Shown: one piece after another, positions 1 to 6,990 of the stretch
Layout of the letters: every line of letters starts with the position of its first letter
Numbering within the stretch: position 1 is the stretch's first letter
From: Chloroflexota bacterium
Lineage (GTDB): Bacteria > Chloroflexota > UBA5177 > JANWHV01
Reading direction: 5' to 3'
Length of the DNA: 11,722 nt
Assembly: GCA_025924845.1 (NCBI GenBank)
Contig: JAICHN010000119.1
Location: 1-11,722 of the forward strand
The notes under the pieces: generated by a model
What the model was told of the DNA's origin: nothing
Database searches by the model: none
The model's input: only the letters and a program-made list of their open reading frames with translations
Program-made: the position numbers and the translations under genes

Positions 1-185
1 CGCCCCTACTCAGAACGACTATGAAATGCCCCTGGAGGAGAGTTGACCACACGTGCTTGGGCGCGCAAGCAACCCGCGGTGTGCTCCAGCAGCACGAGGG
101 TGCCGATGACCGACCGTACGCCTAATCTCTGCCCCGGCCTGTTGCTCGGCCAGTCGCAACTCATAGAGCTTTTGCGGGTTGGTAT

Positions 186-2501
186 TCAGCTGGCGTGCTC
201 CAGCACGTGCGACTGCGGCTCCGGCCAGTGCAGCACGGACCCGCCAAAATCGCCGGCGGCGATTGCCGCCTCGAATGCGCGCACCACTTCGGGACTAAAC
301 TGGCTGCCGCTCCCCTCGATGATTCGGCGTCGTGCCTCGGCCAGAGGCAGCGCCACCCGATAGGTGCGGCTGCTGGTCATCGCGTCAAAGGAGTCCGCCA
401 CCGCCAGAATGGCCGCGTCGGGCGGAATCTCTGGTCCAGGGAGCCGATCCGGATAGCCCTGCCCGTCCCAGCGTTCATGATGGTGGCGCACGGCGGGCAG
501 GATCTCGCGCAGGAACGGTACCTCGGCCAGCATCCGCTCGCCGATCACCGGATGCTGCTGGATCGCCAGGTGTTCGTCGCCGGTGAGTTTGCCCGGCTTG
601 GTGAGGATGGCGTCGGGGACGCCGATCTTCCCTACATCGTGCAACTGACCGGCCAGTTCGATGCGCGCCGTGTCGGGGCCGGCGAGGCCCATGGCCCTGG
701 CCAGGGCCGCGGCGTAGCGGCTGACCCGTTGTGAGTGACCCTGAGTATACGGATCCTTGGCGTCCACGGCCGCCGCCAGCGCCGCCACCGTGGCCATGTT
801 GGCGTGCGCCAACTGCGCGGCCAGCACCATTGGATCGCGGTCGAGGGCGAGCGCCGCGTCCTCGGGGCGCCCCACCCGTCCTTTGCCGGCGTGCTTCGCC
901 GCGTAGGCCGCCTGATCCGCCGCGCGCAACAATTGCTCGGGCGTCCGACCATGCTCGGGCATGGCCGCCACACCGATGGTGGCAGTGATGCTGACGCTCG
1001 TACCATGGTCGATCACATGTTGGACCGCCAGCGCTTCCACCAGCCGTTCGGCGGTCGCCAGACCCTGTTCCATCGTGGTTTCCGGTAGGAGTACCACGAA
1101 TTCATCCCCACCATAACGGGCCGGCACGTCCAATACTCGTATGTTGGTCTCCAGGACGCGCGCCACGGTGCGCAATGCCGCGTCGCCCGCGTGATGGCCA
1201 TATGTGTTGTTGATGGCGCTGAAGTTGTCGAGATCGAGCATCAGCACACATAGAGAATGCCCACTCCGGTCGGCGCGCGCCACCTCCTCCTCTAAACGGG
1301 TCTGTGCGGCGCGACGGTTGAGCAGGTCGGTGAGCGAATCGCGCGCGGCAAGCGCCAGAGCCCGCTCGTGCAGGTAGGCATTCTGGAGGGCGATGGTCGC
1401 CTGGGTGGTCAGGATGGTCAGAATATCGCGATCCGCCGCGTGCGTTTTCTCCGAGACCCCGGCAATCAAGAGCAGACCGGTGAGGCCCGTCCCATCAAGT
1501 TCCAACGGCAGCCGCAACTCGCCCTGGACTTTATCAGCCGTGCCGCCGACGACCGGGAGTTGTGGGGGGCCGCCAAGCGCGGCGTCGGGCGGATCAAGGG
1601 CGACGCGCCGCAGCATCATCGGATCCTCCTCGTCGACGAGGTACCCAGTGGCCGATTCCGCTTCGGCGATGGCGCGCGCCGCCTCCGTCACCGCTTGCAA
1701 TAGAGTCGCCCGACTCTGCTGAAGCCGCAAGTGCTTGCCCAGCGCCAACACCGTCTCAAGCTGGCTGCCGCGCTGACGCAACACGCGGGCCCGCTCCTCC
1801 GCCTGGGCATTGGCGCGGAAGGCCGATCGCAAGGCCACGAGCGGCATGACGAGCAGCACGACCGCGAACTCGTTATAGGACCAGACGATGGCGCCGAGAA
1901 TCCCAAACGTGGCCGCGGCCAACTCCGGGAGCGAGGTATGCCGGTATGCCTGTTGCCAGATTTTCCAGGGCGATCCCTTCCCCAACAGGACCAGTAGGGC
2001 CAGCATCTTGCCAATGTCGAGTAGGTAAAACAAGGCAATGAGCAGGACAAGGCCGGGCAGCGCCGCCACGAAACCGAGTTGCAATAGGTGATCCGGACGC
2101 CAAAAGATCGTGCAGAACGCACCGGACAGTCCGACGCTCAGGGTTGGATGGGTGATGTTGAACGCGCGCTTGGCCGGCGCCATATGCCGGTACCTGGCCT
2201 GTGAGATCAGGGCCGCGATGAAGGCGATGAGCATAGGCAACGGCGGCGGGAAGAGAAGGAGCGACCCTACGTGAGCGGTCGTCGCCAGATTTTGCCACGC
2301 CGCGCCCTTAATTTGCAGGGTGGTGTGCTCGGCAATGTAACTGAGGGCGATGTAGGCGACCACGGCAATGACCGCGCCAAGGCCCAGGTGCGCGAGTAGG
2401 CCTGGGCGCACCGCCGACCGTACTTGATAGCCCAGTAGGCCGAGGCAGGTGAGGTGCAGCAGTGCCAGGTAGCGGCGCACACCCGGCGGTAACCTCTCCA
2501 T
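186..2501 (-). CDS. Membrane-anchored GAF-GGDEF-HD-GYP protein (cyclic di-GMP synthesis and hydrolysis)
   Basis: A 771-residue protein predicted to control cyclic di-GMP at the membrane. Residues about 10-225 hold several hydrophobic helices and form an integral membrane sensor region. A short helical linker (225-250) leads to a GAF-like domain (about 250-375). The GGDEF domain (about 385-545) has the intact GGDEF signature at 464-468, metal-site aspartates at 423 and 425 (DLDNF), and a product-inhibition I-site RVLD at 455-458, five residues before GGDEF as in classical feedback-inhibited cyclases. The HD-GYP domain (about 565-750) has HD at 621-622 and an HHE..DGQGYP signature starting at 673. 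Both catalytic halves therefore look active, which is unusual because one half is often degenerate in such fusions. The ATG follows an A/G-rich stretch (GAAAGAAG). The gene is monocistronic here and divergent from the next gene. The membrane part resembles no named sensor domain I can assign. Confidence 0.95.
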   Translation of the reverse strand: MERLPPGVRRYLALLHLTCLGLLGYQVRSAVRPGLLAHLGLGAVIAVVAYIALSYIAEHTTLQIKGAAWQNLATTAHVGSLLLFPPPLPMLIAFIAALISQARYRHMAPAKRAFNITHPTLSVGLSGAFCTIFWRPDHLLQLGFVAALPGLVLLIALFYLLDIGKMLALLVLLGKGSPWKIWQQAYRHTSLPELAAATFGILGAIVWSYNEFAVVLLVMPLVALRSAFRANAQAEERARVLRQRGSQLETVLALGKHLRLQQSRATLLQAVTEAARAIAEAESATGYLVDEEDPMMLRRVALDPPDAALGGPPQLPVVGGTADKVQGELRLPLELDGTGLTGLLLIAGVSEKTHAADRDILTILTTQATIALQNAYLHERALALAARDSLTDLLNRRAAQTRLEEEVARADRSGHSLCVLMLDLDNFSAINNTYGHHAGDAALRTVARVLETNIRVLDVPARYGGDEFVVLLPETTMEQGLATAERLVEALAVQHVIDHGTSVSITATIGVAAMPEHGRTPEQLLRAADQAAYAAKHAGKGRVGRPEDAALALDRDPMVLAAQLAHANMATVAALAAAVDAKDPYTQGHSQRVSRYAAALARAMGLAGPDTARIELAGQLHDVGKIGVPDAILTKPGKLTGDEHLAIQQHPVIGERMLAEVPFLREILPAVRHHHERWDGQGYPDRLPGPEIPPDAAILAVADSFDAMTSSRTYRVALPLAEARRRIIEGSGSQFSPEVVRAFEAAIAAGDFGGSVLHWPEPQSHVLEHAS

Positions 2502-2521
2502 ACTCGCTTCTTTCAGATCCC

Positions 2522-2542
2522 GGCGCCGCGCGGTGTGGCGCC
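2522..2542 (-). other. Possible 5'-leader stem-loop of the GGDEF/HD-GYP gene
   Basis: GGCGCC occurs twice, at each end of this segment, so the transcript can form a 6-bp all-GC stem with a 9-nt loop. It lies between the putative promoter and the ribosome binding site. It may be a chance product of GC-rich sequence, and no known riboswitch pattern is visible. Confidence 0.25.
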
Positions 2543-2563
2543 TACGTGACTAAGGCATGACCT

Positions 2564-2569
2564 ATTGTA
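2564..2569 (-). promoter_or_regulatory. Candidate -10 box (TACAAT) for the GGDEF/HD-GYP gene
   Basis: On the minus strand TACAAT matches the -10 consensus at 5 of 6 positions. It would place transcription start about 55 nt before the ATG. No good -35 hexamer is seen 16-18 bp further upstream, so this rests on the -10 box alone. Confidence 0.3.
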
Positions 2570-2605
2570 CGGCAGGGACTCCCGCCGCGAGAGTACCTAA
2601 AGGGG

Positions 2606-2631
2606 GGGTCCTGGGTCCTGGGTCCTGGTCC
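2606..2631. repeat. Short tandem repeat, 7-bp unit GGGTCCT, three copies plus a partial fourth
   Basis: Three perfect head-to-tail copies of GGGTCCT are followed by GG and TCC, directly after a run of seven G. It sits in non-coding sequence between divergent genes and looks like a replication-slippage tract. No function is evident. Confidence 0.75.
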
Positions 2632-2960
2632 AAGTGGGGGGTGTCATGAGCCTTGTCCTTCTTTCTTGTACGTTGATAAGCGTAGCTGACGCGGCTCTGT
2701 GAGGGGCGAGCCCGTGTGGCTCCTTACGAAGCCCTGTCCCCGTGCCCATCGCGCCGCCGTGGGGCCCCATGTGCCGATCGGTCCTCGTCTCCCGGACCGG
2801 TTGGCGCGCGGCAAGATGACCAATGGCCCTTCATTCCCGCCGGGCCAATGCATAGAGTAGGGGTAGGCCGGATGCGACGAAACGGTGACCTCGGAGCCCG
2901 GTCGCAGGCGGCGCCGGTACCGCTCCGGTTGACGCGGCGAAGCACGAAGGAGGAAAGACG

Positions 2961-3518
2961 GTGACAAGGGATCTTCGATGGCGGGTGATAATCTTGCAGG
3001 TAACCCTGGTGGTGGTGCTTGCGTTCACGGCGGGTTTTCTCTACTGGGCGGCAGGCTTCACCCACTCGTACGTCCATGATGAGTTGACACAGCAGAAGAT
3101 TAGCTTCCCGGCTGCCGGGAGCGCGGCGTTCAGTCCCAAAGAGTTCCCCGACCTCCAGCAGTATGCTGGACAGGCGGTCAGTGACGGTGACCAGGCCAAG
3201 GCCTACGCCAATGGCTTCATCGGCCGGCACCTGGAAGCGATCGGCGGCGGCAAGACGTACTCACAGGTGAGCGCGCTCTCGATGGCGAACCCGAAGGATG
3301 CGACCTTGGCGGCGACCGTACAGACTCTCTTCCGCGGCGAGACGTTGCGTGGCCTGTTGCTCAACGCCTGGGGCTGGTGGACCGTGGGTACCTATGCCCT
3401 CTACGCGGCAATCGGCTTAACCGTCGCATCCGTAGCGGTGTTCCTCGCCCTGCTGTACGAGGTGCTGGTCGCTCCGACCCGCATCGTTCCCACCGGGATC
3501 AGACGCGCGGCAGCCTGA
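2961..3518 (+). CDS. Conserved hypothetical membrane protein with two helices and an extracytoplasmic loop
   Basis: A 185-residue protein of unknown function. A first hydrophobic helix (about 8-29) follows a short basic N-terminus. A polar segment of roughly 110 residues (30-140) follows, then a second helix (about 142-168) and a short basic tail. By the positive-inside rule both ends face the cytoplasm and the middle segment faces outward. The segment contains motif-like stretches (SFPAAGSAAFSPKEFPDLQQYAG, split here as 48-57 and 58-70; AKAYANGFIGRHL at 79-91; GGKTYSQVS at 96-104; TLFRGETLRGLLLNA at 122-136). From memory, similar stretches recur in unnamed membrane proteins of actinobacteria and related groups. 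The GTG start is set by a strong AGGAGG seven nucleotides upstream. It is a lone gene between a divergent and a convergent neighbour, so context does not suggest a role. Confidence 0.88.
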   Translation: MTRDLRWRVIILQVTLVVVLAFTAGFLYWAAGFTHSYVHDELTQQKISFPAAGSAAFSPKEFPDLQQYAGQAVSDGDQAKAYANGFIGRHLEAIGGGKTYSQVSALSMANPKDATLAATVQTLFRGETLRGLLLNAWGWWTVGTYALYAAIGLTVASVAVFLALLYEVLVAPTRIVPTGIRRAAA

Positions 3519-3534
3519 AACCCTCTGAGGGTTT
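3518..3534. terminator. Hairpin overlapping the stop codon of the membrane protein gene
   Basis: AAACCC, TCTGA and GGGTTT form a symmetric stem (6 bp, or 8 bp if closed to the central T), starting at the last base of the stop codon. On the plus strand it ends in TTT and could act as a weak intrinsic terminator. Confidence 0.5.
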
Positions 3535-3569
3535 GCACCGACTCACGGTTCCCTCACCGTGACCGCAAA
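3532..3569. terminator. Second, two-part hairpin downstream of the membrane protein gene
   Basis: An inner stem TCACGGT/ACCGTGA (3543-3549 with 3556-3562, loop TCCCTC) is framed by an outer stem TTTGC/GCAAA (3532-3536 with 3565-3569) with a small internal loop. It follows the first hairpin immediately, and the two share the TTT. It probably adds to transcription termination or transcript stability between convergent genes. Confidence 0.45.
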
Positions 3570-3574
3570 GCACC

Positions 3575-3609
3575 GTAGCCCTTCGAGGCTCAGAGCCTCG
3601 AAGGGCTAC
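3575..3609. terminator. Perfect 17-bp inverted repeat with 1-nt centre (bidirectional terminator or REP-like element)
   Basis: The left arm begins GTAGCCCTTCGAGG and the right arm is its exact reverse complement, giving a 35-nt palindrome with a single central A at 3592. It lies between convergent genes, where one structure could serve both transcripts. There is no clear T-run on either side, and the arm sequence looks like a dispersed palindromic repeat, so a REP-like element is equally likely. Confidence 0.6.
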
Positions 3610-3732
3610 ACCGCGTTAGGCGACTCTTACGCATCCGACCAACGGGTGGTAGGGCAGCGCCATGAAGCCAAGGAGCCGCTCGCCCCCGGCCGCCATCGAG
3701 AGGCGACCGGTGCCCACGCGTAGCCGCGGTGG

Positions 3733-5046
3733 TCAGCCCTGCAATCCCAGGTGCTCGCGTAGGGTCGATCCTTGATAGTCGGTACGGAACAAGCCGCGCC
3801 GCTGCAATTCGGGGACCACGCCGTCCACGAATGCCTCGAAGGCGCCCGGTAGGTGAGCCGGCGAGATCATGAATCCGTCACAGGCCTGTTCCAGGAACAG
3901 CGCCTCCAACTGGTCCGCTATCTGCCCGGCCGTACCGGTCAGTTGCGGCACCAGCACGCTCCTCCCATACAATTCGCCCACCTGGCGAAGGGTCAGACCT
4001 TCGGCTTCACTGAAGGCGCGGATCGTGGCAAACAGCCCTTGCATCCCCTGGATCCGCACGTTGGCGATCGGCTCGTCGAGCGCATGCCGAGAAAAATCAT
4101 AGTTCATATGACTTGAGAGAGTGGATAGGCCGACCAGCGGATCGACCAGACTGTTGTGCAGCGCCTGTTGCTCCTTCGCCTCGTCCTCGGTTTCGCCGAC
4201 AAAAGGCATCACGCCGAGCAGGATCCGGCAAGAGGCATCATCACGGCCTGCTGCCGCCAGTTGCTCATGCACGTCACGATAGAAGGCGCGGGCGGGCGCG
4301 GCCGTGGGATGCAGCGTAAAGATGACCTCGGCCCAGCGGGCCGCGAAAGCCTTGCCGCGCCCGGATGATCCGGCCTGGATGATCACGGGACGCCCCTGGG
4401 GGGAGCGCGGCACGTTGAGCGGACCCTTCGAGTTGAACCACTCTCCGGCATGGTCGATGGCCCGCACCCTGGCCGGATCGGCGAAACGGCCGCGGTCTCG
4501 ATCGAGGAGCAGCGCATCACGCCCCCAACTCTCCCAGAGGCGGAAGGCCGTTTCCATGAACTCGTCGGCCCGATCGTAGCGCCGATCGTGCTCCAGGTGT
4601 TCCTCGTAGCCGAAATTATTGGCCTCGCCCTGGTTTACTGAGGTCACTACGTTCCAGGCCGCCCGGCCCCGGGAGAGATGATCGAGCGTAGCAAAGGAAC
4701 GCGCCACCTGATAGGGATGGAAATAGGTGGTGGACACAGTGGCCCCCAGTCCCAATCGCTTGGTGCCGGGGGCCAGCAGGGCAAGCACCTGGAGCGGATC
4801 GAGCCGCACCGCATCCTGATCGCCGTGAGCGACTCCTACCTCCAGACCTTGCCCATATGCTGTAGACATGGCGAGCCGATCGGCAAAGAAGAGGAGATCG
4901 AATTTACCGCGCTCGAGGACGCTTGCGATCGCTTGATACCCTTCCGGACGCAGAAAGTCCACCGTCGTCCGCGGGTGCCGCCAGAGCGCATGGCTGTGCG
5001 CGACCGGACCGGCGATCAAGAATCCCGCCAGATGCATCTGTTTCAC
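3733..5046 (-). CDS. FMN-dependent monooxygenase, NtaA/SnaA/DszA (SoxA) family, luciferase-like fold
   Basis: A 437-residue flavin-dependent oxidoreductase of the bacterial luciferase-like class. Members use FMNH2 from a separate reductase and O2 to oxidise substrates such as nitrilotriacetate, EDTA, sulfones or pristinamycin precursors. Family hallmarks visible are the opening HLAGFLIAGPVAHSHALWRHP (5-25, here read as two parts 5-14 and 15-25), FFADRL at 53-58, GRAAWNVVTS at 127-136, RYDRADEF at 156-163, GRPVIIQAGSSGRGK at 218-232, and the typical C-terminal end TLREHLGL. Length is normal for the family. Start chosen: GTG, with AAAGGA seven nucleotides upstream. An ATG three codons later has no better site. 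It follows the MocR regulator after 25 nt, probably as one transcript. No flavin reductase gene is in the window. Family assignment is firm; substrate is unknown. Confidence 0.93.
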   Translation of the reverse strand: MKQMHLAGFLIAGPVAHSHALWRHPRTTVDFLRPEGYQAIASVLERGKFDLLFFADRLAMSTAYGQGLEVGVAHGDQDAVRLDPLQVLALLAPGTKRLGLGATVSTTYFHPYQVARSFATLDHLSRGRAAWNVVTSVNQGEANNFGYEEHLEHDRRYDRADEFMETAFRLWESWGRDALLLDRDRGRFADPARVRAIDHAGEWFNSKGPLNVPRSPQGRPVIIQAGSSGRGKAFAARWAEVIFTLHPTAAPARAFYRDVHEQLAAAGRDDASCRILLGVMPFVGETEDEAKEQQALHNSLVDPLVGLSTLSSHMNYDFSRHALDEPIANVRIQGMQGLFATIRAFSEAEGLTLRQVGELYGRSVLVPQLTGTAGQIADQLEALFLEQACDGFMISPAHLPGAFEAFVDGVVPELQRRGLFRTDYQGSTLREHLGLQG

Positions 5047-5053
5047 TACGACA

Positions 5054-5059
5054 TCCTTT
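5054..5059 (-). promoter_or_regulatory. Ribosome binding site deciding the GTG start of the monooxygenase
   Basis: AAAGGA on the minus strand lies seven nucleotides before the GTG, within the 25-nt gap after the regulator's TAG stop. This supports the GTG over the in-frame ATG three codons downstream. Confidence 0.6.
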
Positions 5060-5071
5060 GCATTGTCGCGG

Positions 5072-6568
5072 CTACATCGCGGCCGATTGGGAAGAGCAGT
5101 CCTCCGCCTCGCTGCCCTCTTGAATCAAGGCATCGACGACCGCGCGCAGCGTGGCCGGCGCCGCGTGCAGTTCGGCGAGCGTGGCATGCTGAAAGGAAAG
5201 CCGTATCCAGCAATGATGCGCCGGGACGCCATAGAGGCTCCCCGGCTTCAGGCCGATGCCGGCCCGTAGGGCGCGACGGAACAGACTGGTACTGGAAATC
5301 GGCGCGTTGACGCGGGCCCACAGATGGAATCCGCCTTGCGGCTGCGCGAAGGTCAGCAGCCCGCCGAATTGCCGGCGTAATTCATCGGCCAGCACCGTCG
5401 ATCTAGCGAGCAATTTCTTTCGAGTCTGGTCAAGATGCGTTTCGTGGCTGCTCCCGCGGAGCCACTGCGTCGCCACCCATTGGGACACCGTGCTGTTGCC
5501 GTAGTGCATCTGGTATTGCATTTCGGCCAATCGCTTGATCAACCGCGGCTGACCAATCAACCACCCGGCCCGCAAACCGGGCGCCACGCTTTTGGAAATG
5601 CTGCTCACATGGGTCACATAGCCGCCGGGGTCACGCGCGTACAGTGGAACAGGGGGCATCCCGGCGAAACCGAGTTCTCCGTAGACATCATCCTCAATCA
5701 GCGGCACGCGGTAGCGTTCGCACAGTTCCAGCAGCGCCGATCGGCGAGAGGCAGCCAGGACGGCGCCGGTCGGGTTCTGATAGGCGGGAACGGTAAACAC
5801 CATCGAGACACGGTGACGCGCCAACAACTCCTCCAGGCGGTCCGGGATCAAGCCGAAGTAATCGAGCGGGGCGCGCAGTACGCGAATGCCCGCCATTTGC
5901 AACACCCCCAGGGTGAGCAGATAGGAGGGTGCTTCGACCACCACCGTATCCCCCGCCTGGAGCAGGCCGCGGCAGATCAGATAGAGACCCTGCTGGGCGC
6001 CGGCGAGGCTCAGCACGTTTTCCGGCTCGGTAGGAGCGCCACGCGCCGTCATGTGCGCCGCAATGGCTTCCCGTAACGGCGGGTACCCGTACATTCCCTC
6101 GTAGCCGAGCCATTCCTCACTGACCGGCGCTTCGTGAAACAGGTCCTGGAGCGCCGCGGTCGGCCGCAACGCCGCCGCCAACTCCCCCTGGGCCAGCGAG
6201 ATGGTGTCGGGTAAGACGCGGGCGCTCGCCACTTCGGCGGCTAACGAACGATCGGGGACGAAGGCGCCGCGGTCAAGGACATCCTGCCAGTCGAACACGG
6301 CATCGTTGATCCCCTCCGCCACGCACACCACCGTGCCGCCGCCACGCTGCCCCAGGAGCAACCCATCGGCCTGCAGCTCGTCGTAGGCCGCCACAATGGT
6401 GCTGCGATTCACCCCCAATTGGTCGGCGAGGAGGCGTTGAGGCGGCAGCCGGGTACCGGGAGGGAGTACACCGCTCCGAATCTGGTTACGCACATGGTGG
6501 GCCAACTGACGAAAGAAGGGCGTGGGGCTCCCCGAGTCGGGCTGCCAGGCAAGATCGACGTAATGCAT
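5072..6568 (-). CDS. MocR-type transcriptional regulator (GntR helix-turn-helix plus class I aminotransferase-like domain)
   Basis: A PLP-binding regulator, 498 residues from the ATG chosen here. An N-terminal winged helix (residues about 14-85; RLPPQRLLADQLGVNRSTIV is the recognition region) is joined by a linker to a fold-type I aminotransferase domain (about 120-485). Visible PLP features are the NPTG motif, IEDDVYGELGF, the lysine in SISKSVAPGLRAGW (residue 326 here, Schiff-base lysine) and a late arginine in IRLSF. The domain is therefore likely still PLP-competent, as in GabR and PdxR. A GTG 15 codons upstream (6613) extends the frame but lacks a Shine-Dalgarno site. The ATG has AGGGA close by, and family N-termini fit it. 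It is divergent from the Tm-1-like gene and upstream of the monooxygenase, the usual position for a local regulator. A coenzyme-like or amino-group effector is an inference. Confidence 0.92.
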   Translation of the reverse strand: MHYVDLAWQPDSGSPTPFFRQLAHHVRNQIRSGVLPPGTRLPPQRLLADQLGVNRSTIVAAYDELQADGLLLGQRGGGTVVCVAEGINDAVFDWQDVLDRGAFVPDRSLAAEVASARVLPDTISLAQGELAAALRPTAALQDLFHEAPVSEEWLGYEGMYGYPPLREAIAAHMTARGAPTEPENVLSLAGAQQGLYLICRGLLQAGDTVVVEAPSYLLTLGVLQMAGIRVLRAPLDYFGLIPDRLEELLARHRVSMVFTVPAYQNPTGAVLAASRRSALLELCERYRVPLIEDDVYGELGFAGMPPVPLYARDPGGYVTHVSSISKSVAPGLRAGWLIGQPRLIKRLAEMQYQMHYGNSTVSQWVATQWLRGSSHETHLDQTRKKLLARSTVLADELRRQFGGLLTFAQPQGGFHLWARVNAPISSTSLFRRALRAGIGLKPGSLYGVPAHHCWIRLSFQHATLAELHAAPATLRAVVDALIQEGSEAEDCSSQSAAM

Positions 6569-6626
6569 GTGGTCCCTGTCCACCCTGGAGCGCCGCGGCG
6601 CCGAGTTAACCACGGATCGTATGTTA

Positions 6627-6646
6627 CGGTATGGTCAACCATGCCG
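6627..6646. promoter_or_regulatory. Palindromic operator candidate near the MocR-type gene start
   Basis: A 20-bp inverted repeat with core ATGGT-CA-ACCAT flanked by CGG and CCG; nine-base arms pair with one mismatch. The TGGT..ACCA form resembles operators of GntR-superfamily regulators. It lies just upstream of the regulator's coding sequence and next to a -10-like TACGAT (minus strand, 6621-6616), so autoregulation is plausible. Confidence 0.45.
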
Positions 6647-6744
6647 CCGCGTCTGAACGGCGCCTGTTGGGCGGAAATGCTATCGGAATCATTGGCCACA
6701 CCACCATAGCATGAAACGCGTGCCGGCGCCAGGGAACCGAGCGG

Positions 6745-6784
6745 CGTTTGGTTGGGCGCCGAGCCCAGGGCTTGGTGGTGTACA
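6745..6784 (+). repeat. Direct repeat, copy A (40 bp) in the divergent control region
   Basis: It aligns without gaps to copy B at 31 of 40 positions. Both hold TTGGTTGGG near the start and a second CTTGG box 24 bp later, and end in TGTACA. Fifteen bases after its end lies TGCTAT, a -10-like hexamer at the same offset as TGTTAT after copy B. Candidate regulator-binding repeat. Confidence 0.65.
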
Positions 6785-6852
6785 TATCCCCCTCCAACTG
6801 CTATGACCGTAGCACGAAAAAGGTCACGTCTGACAGAGTAGGCAGCATGGAA

Positions 6853-6892
6853 CGCTTGGTTGGGTGCCGCGCGTGGCACTTGGTTGTGTACA
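6853..6892 (+). repeat. Direct repeat, copy B (40 bp) in the divergent control region
   Basis: Second copy, starting exactly 108 bp after copy A. Its end overlaps a possible -35 (TTGTGT, 6884-6889). MocR-type regulators such as GabR are known to bind directly repeated boxes, which makes this pair a natural operator candidate for the adjacent regulator. Confidence 0.65.
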
Positions 6893-6912
6893 GAGCAGGC
6901 TGAAGGTGTTAT
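6884..6912 (+). promoter_or_regulatory. Candidate promoter for the Tm-1-like operon
   Basis: TTGTGT and TGTTAT are separated by 17 bp, matching the consensus at 3 and 4 of 6 positions. They sit at the start of the only A/T-rich patch (about 6908-6950) in the region, some 80 nt before the ATG. The -35 is inside direct repeat B, so a regulator bound there would affect polymerase. The match is weak and other choices within the patch are possible. Confidence 0.3.
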
Positions 6913-6983
6913 TAAATCCCGATGTATTCTATTGATTTAGTGCAAACAACCTACTGGATCCCTTTCCAGTGAGTTGGGTCGGC

Positions 6984-6990
6984 GAGAGGG
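6984..6990 (+). promoter_or_regulatory. Ribosome binding site deciding the ATG start of the Tm-1-like gene
   Basis: GAGAGGG lies seven nucleotides before the ATG at 6998. The frame could be extended to a TTG at 6974, but that codon has no comparable site and the family begins right at [13 protein letters not shown]. Confidence 0.6.

Larger units (their letters stand above)
2502..2960. other. Long divergent intergenic region without a convincing gene
   Basis: About 460 bp separate two divergent genes. Open frames exist on both strands here, but their translations are Arg/Pro/Ser-rich, lack recognisable motifs and have no ribosome binding sites. Visible structure includes the 7-bp tandem repeat, a GC palindrome TGGGGCCCCA near 2760, and two weak hairpins (CGGTCC/GGACCG at 2779-2799; AATGGCCC/GGGCCAAT at 2822-2849). 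A poor promoter-like pair for the plus-strand gene is TTCATT at 2830 and TAGAGT at 2853 with a 17-bp spacer. I recognise no riboswitch or tRNA. Confidence 0.5.

Noticed and set aside
1..185. Possible degraded gene downstream of the GGDEF/HD-GYP gene on the minus strand: one frame reads NPQKLYELRLAEQQAG, another reads VIGTLVLLEHTAGCL.
   Set aside because: The plausible stretches are short, in different frames, have no start signal, and match nothing I can name. A remnant cannot be excluded but is not supported. No tRNA or terminator was seen here either.
3616..3735. A 38-codon in-frame extension after the TGA of the monooxygenase, ending in TAA, with protein-like sequence (ERLLGFMALPYHPLVG).
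   Set aside because: The family normally ends at TLREHLGL a few residues before the TGA, so stop readthrough is not needed. The extension is probably chance.
6569..6613. N-terminal extension of the MocR-type regulator to the GTG at 6613 (513 residues).
   Set aside because: No Shine-Dalgarno site precedes that GTG, the added residues are polar and unlike the family start, and a -10-like box would place the transcript start at or inside it. Kept as an alternative only.
6409..6879. A 156-codon minus-strand frame running through the divergent control region into the regulator gene.
   Set aside because: It overlaps the regulator in another frame and its apparent internal repetition only reflects the 40-bp direct repeats. 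No family resemblance.
6932..6960. TTGATT as a -35 box for the Tm-1-like gene.
   Set aside because: At 16-18 bp downstream there is only CTGGATC-like sequence, which is a poor -10. The TTGTGT/TGTTAT pair is slightly better.
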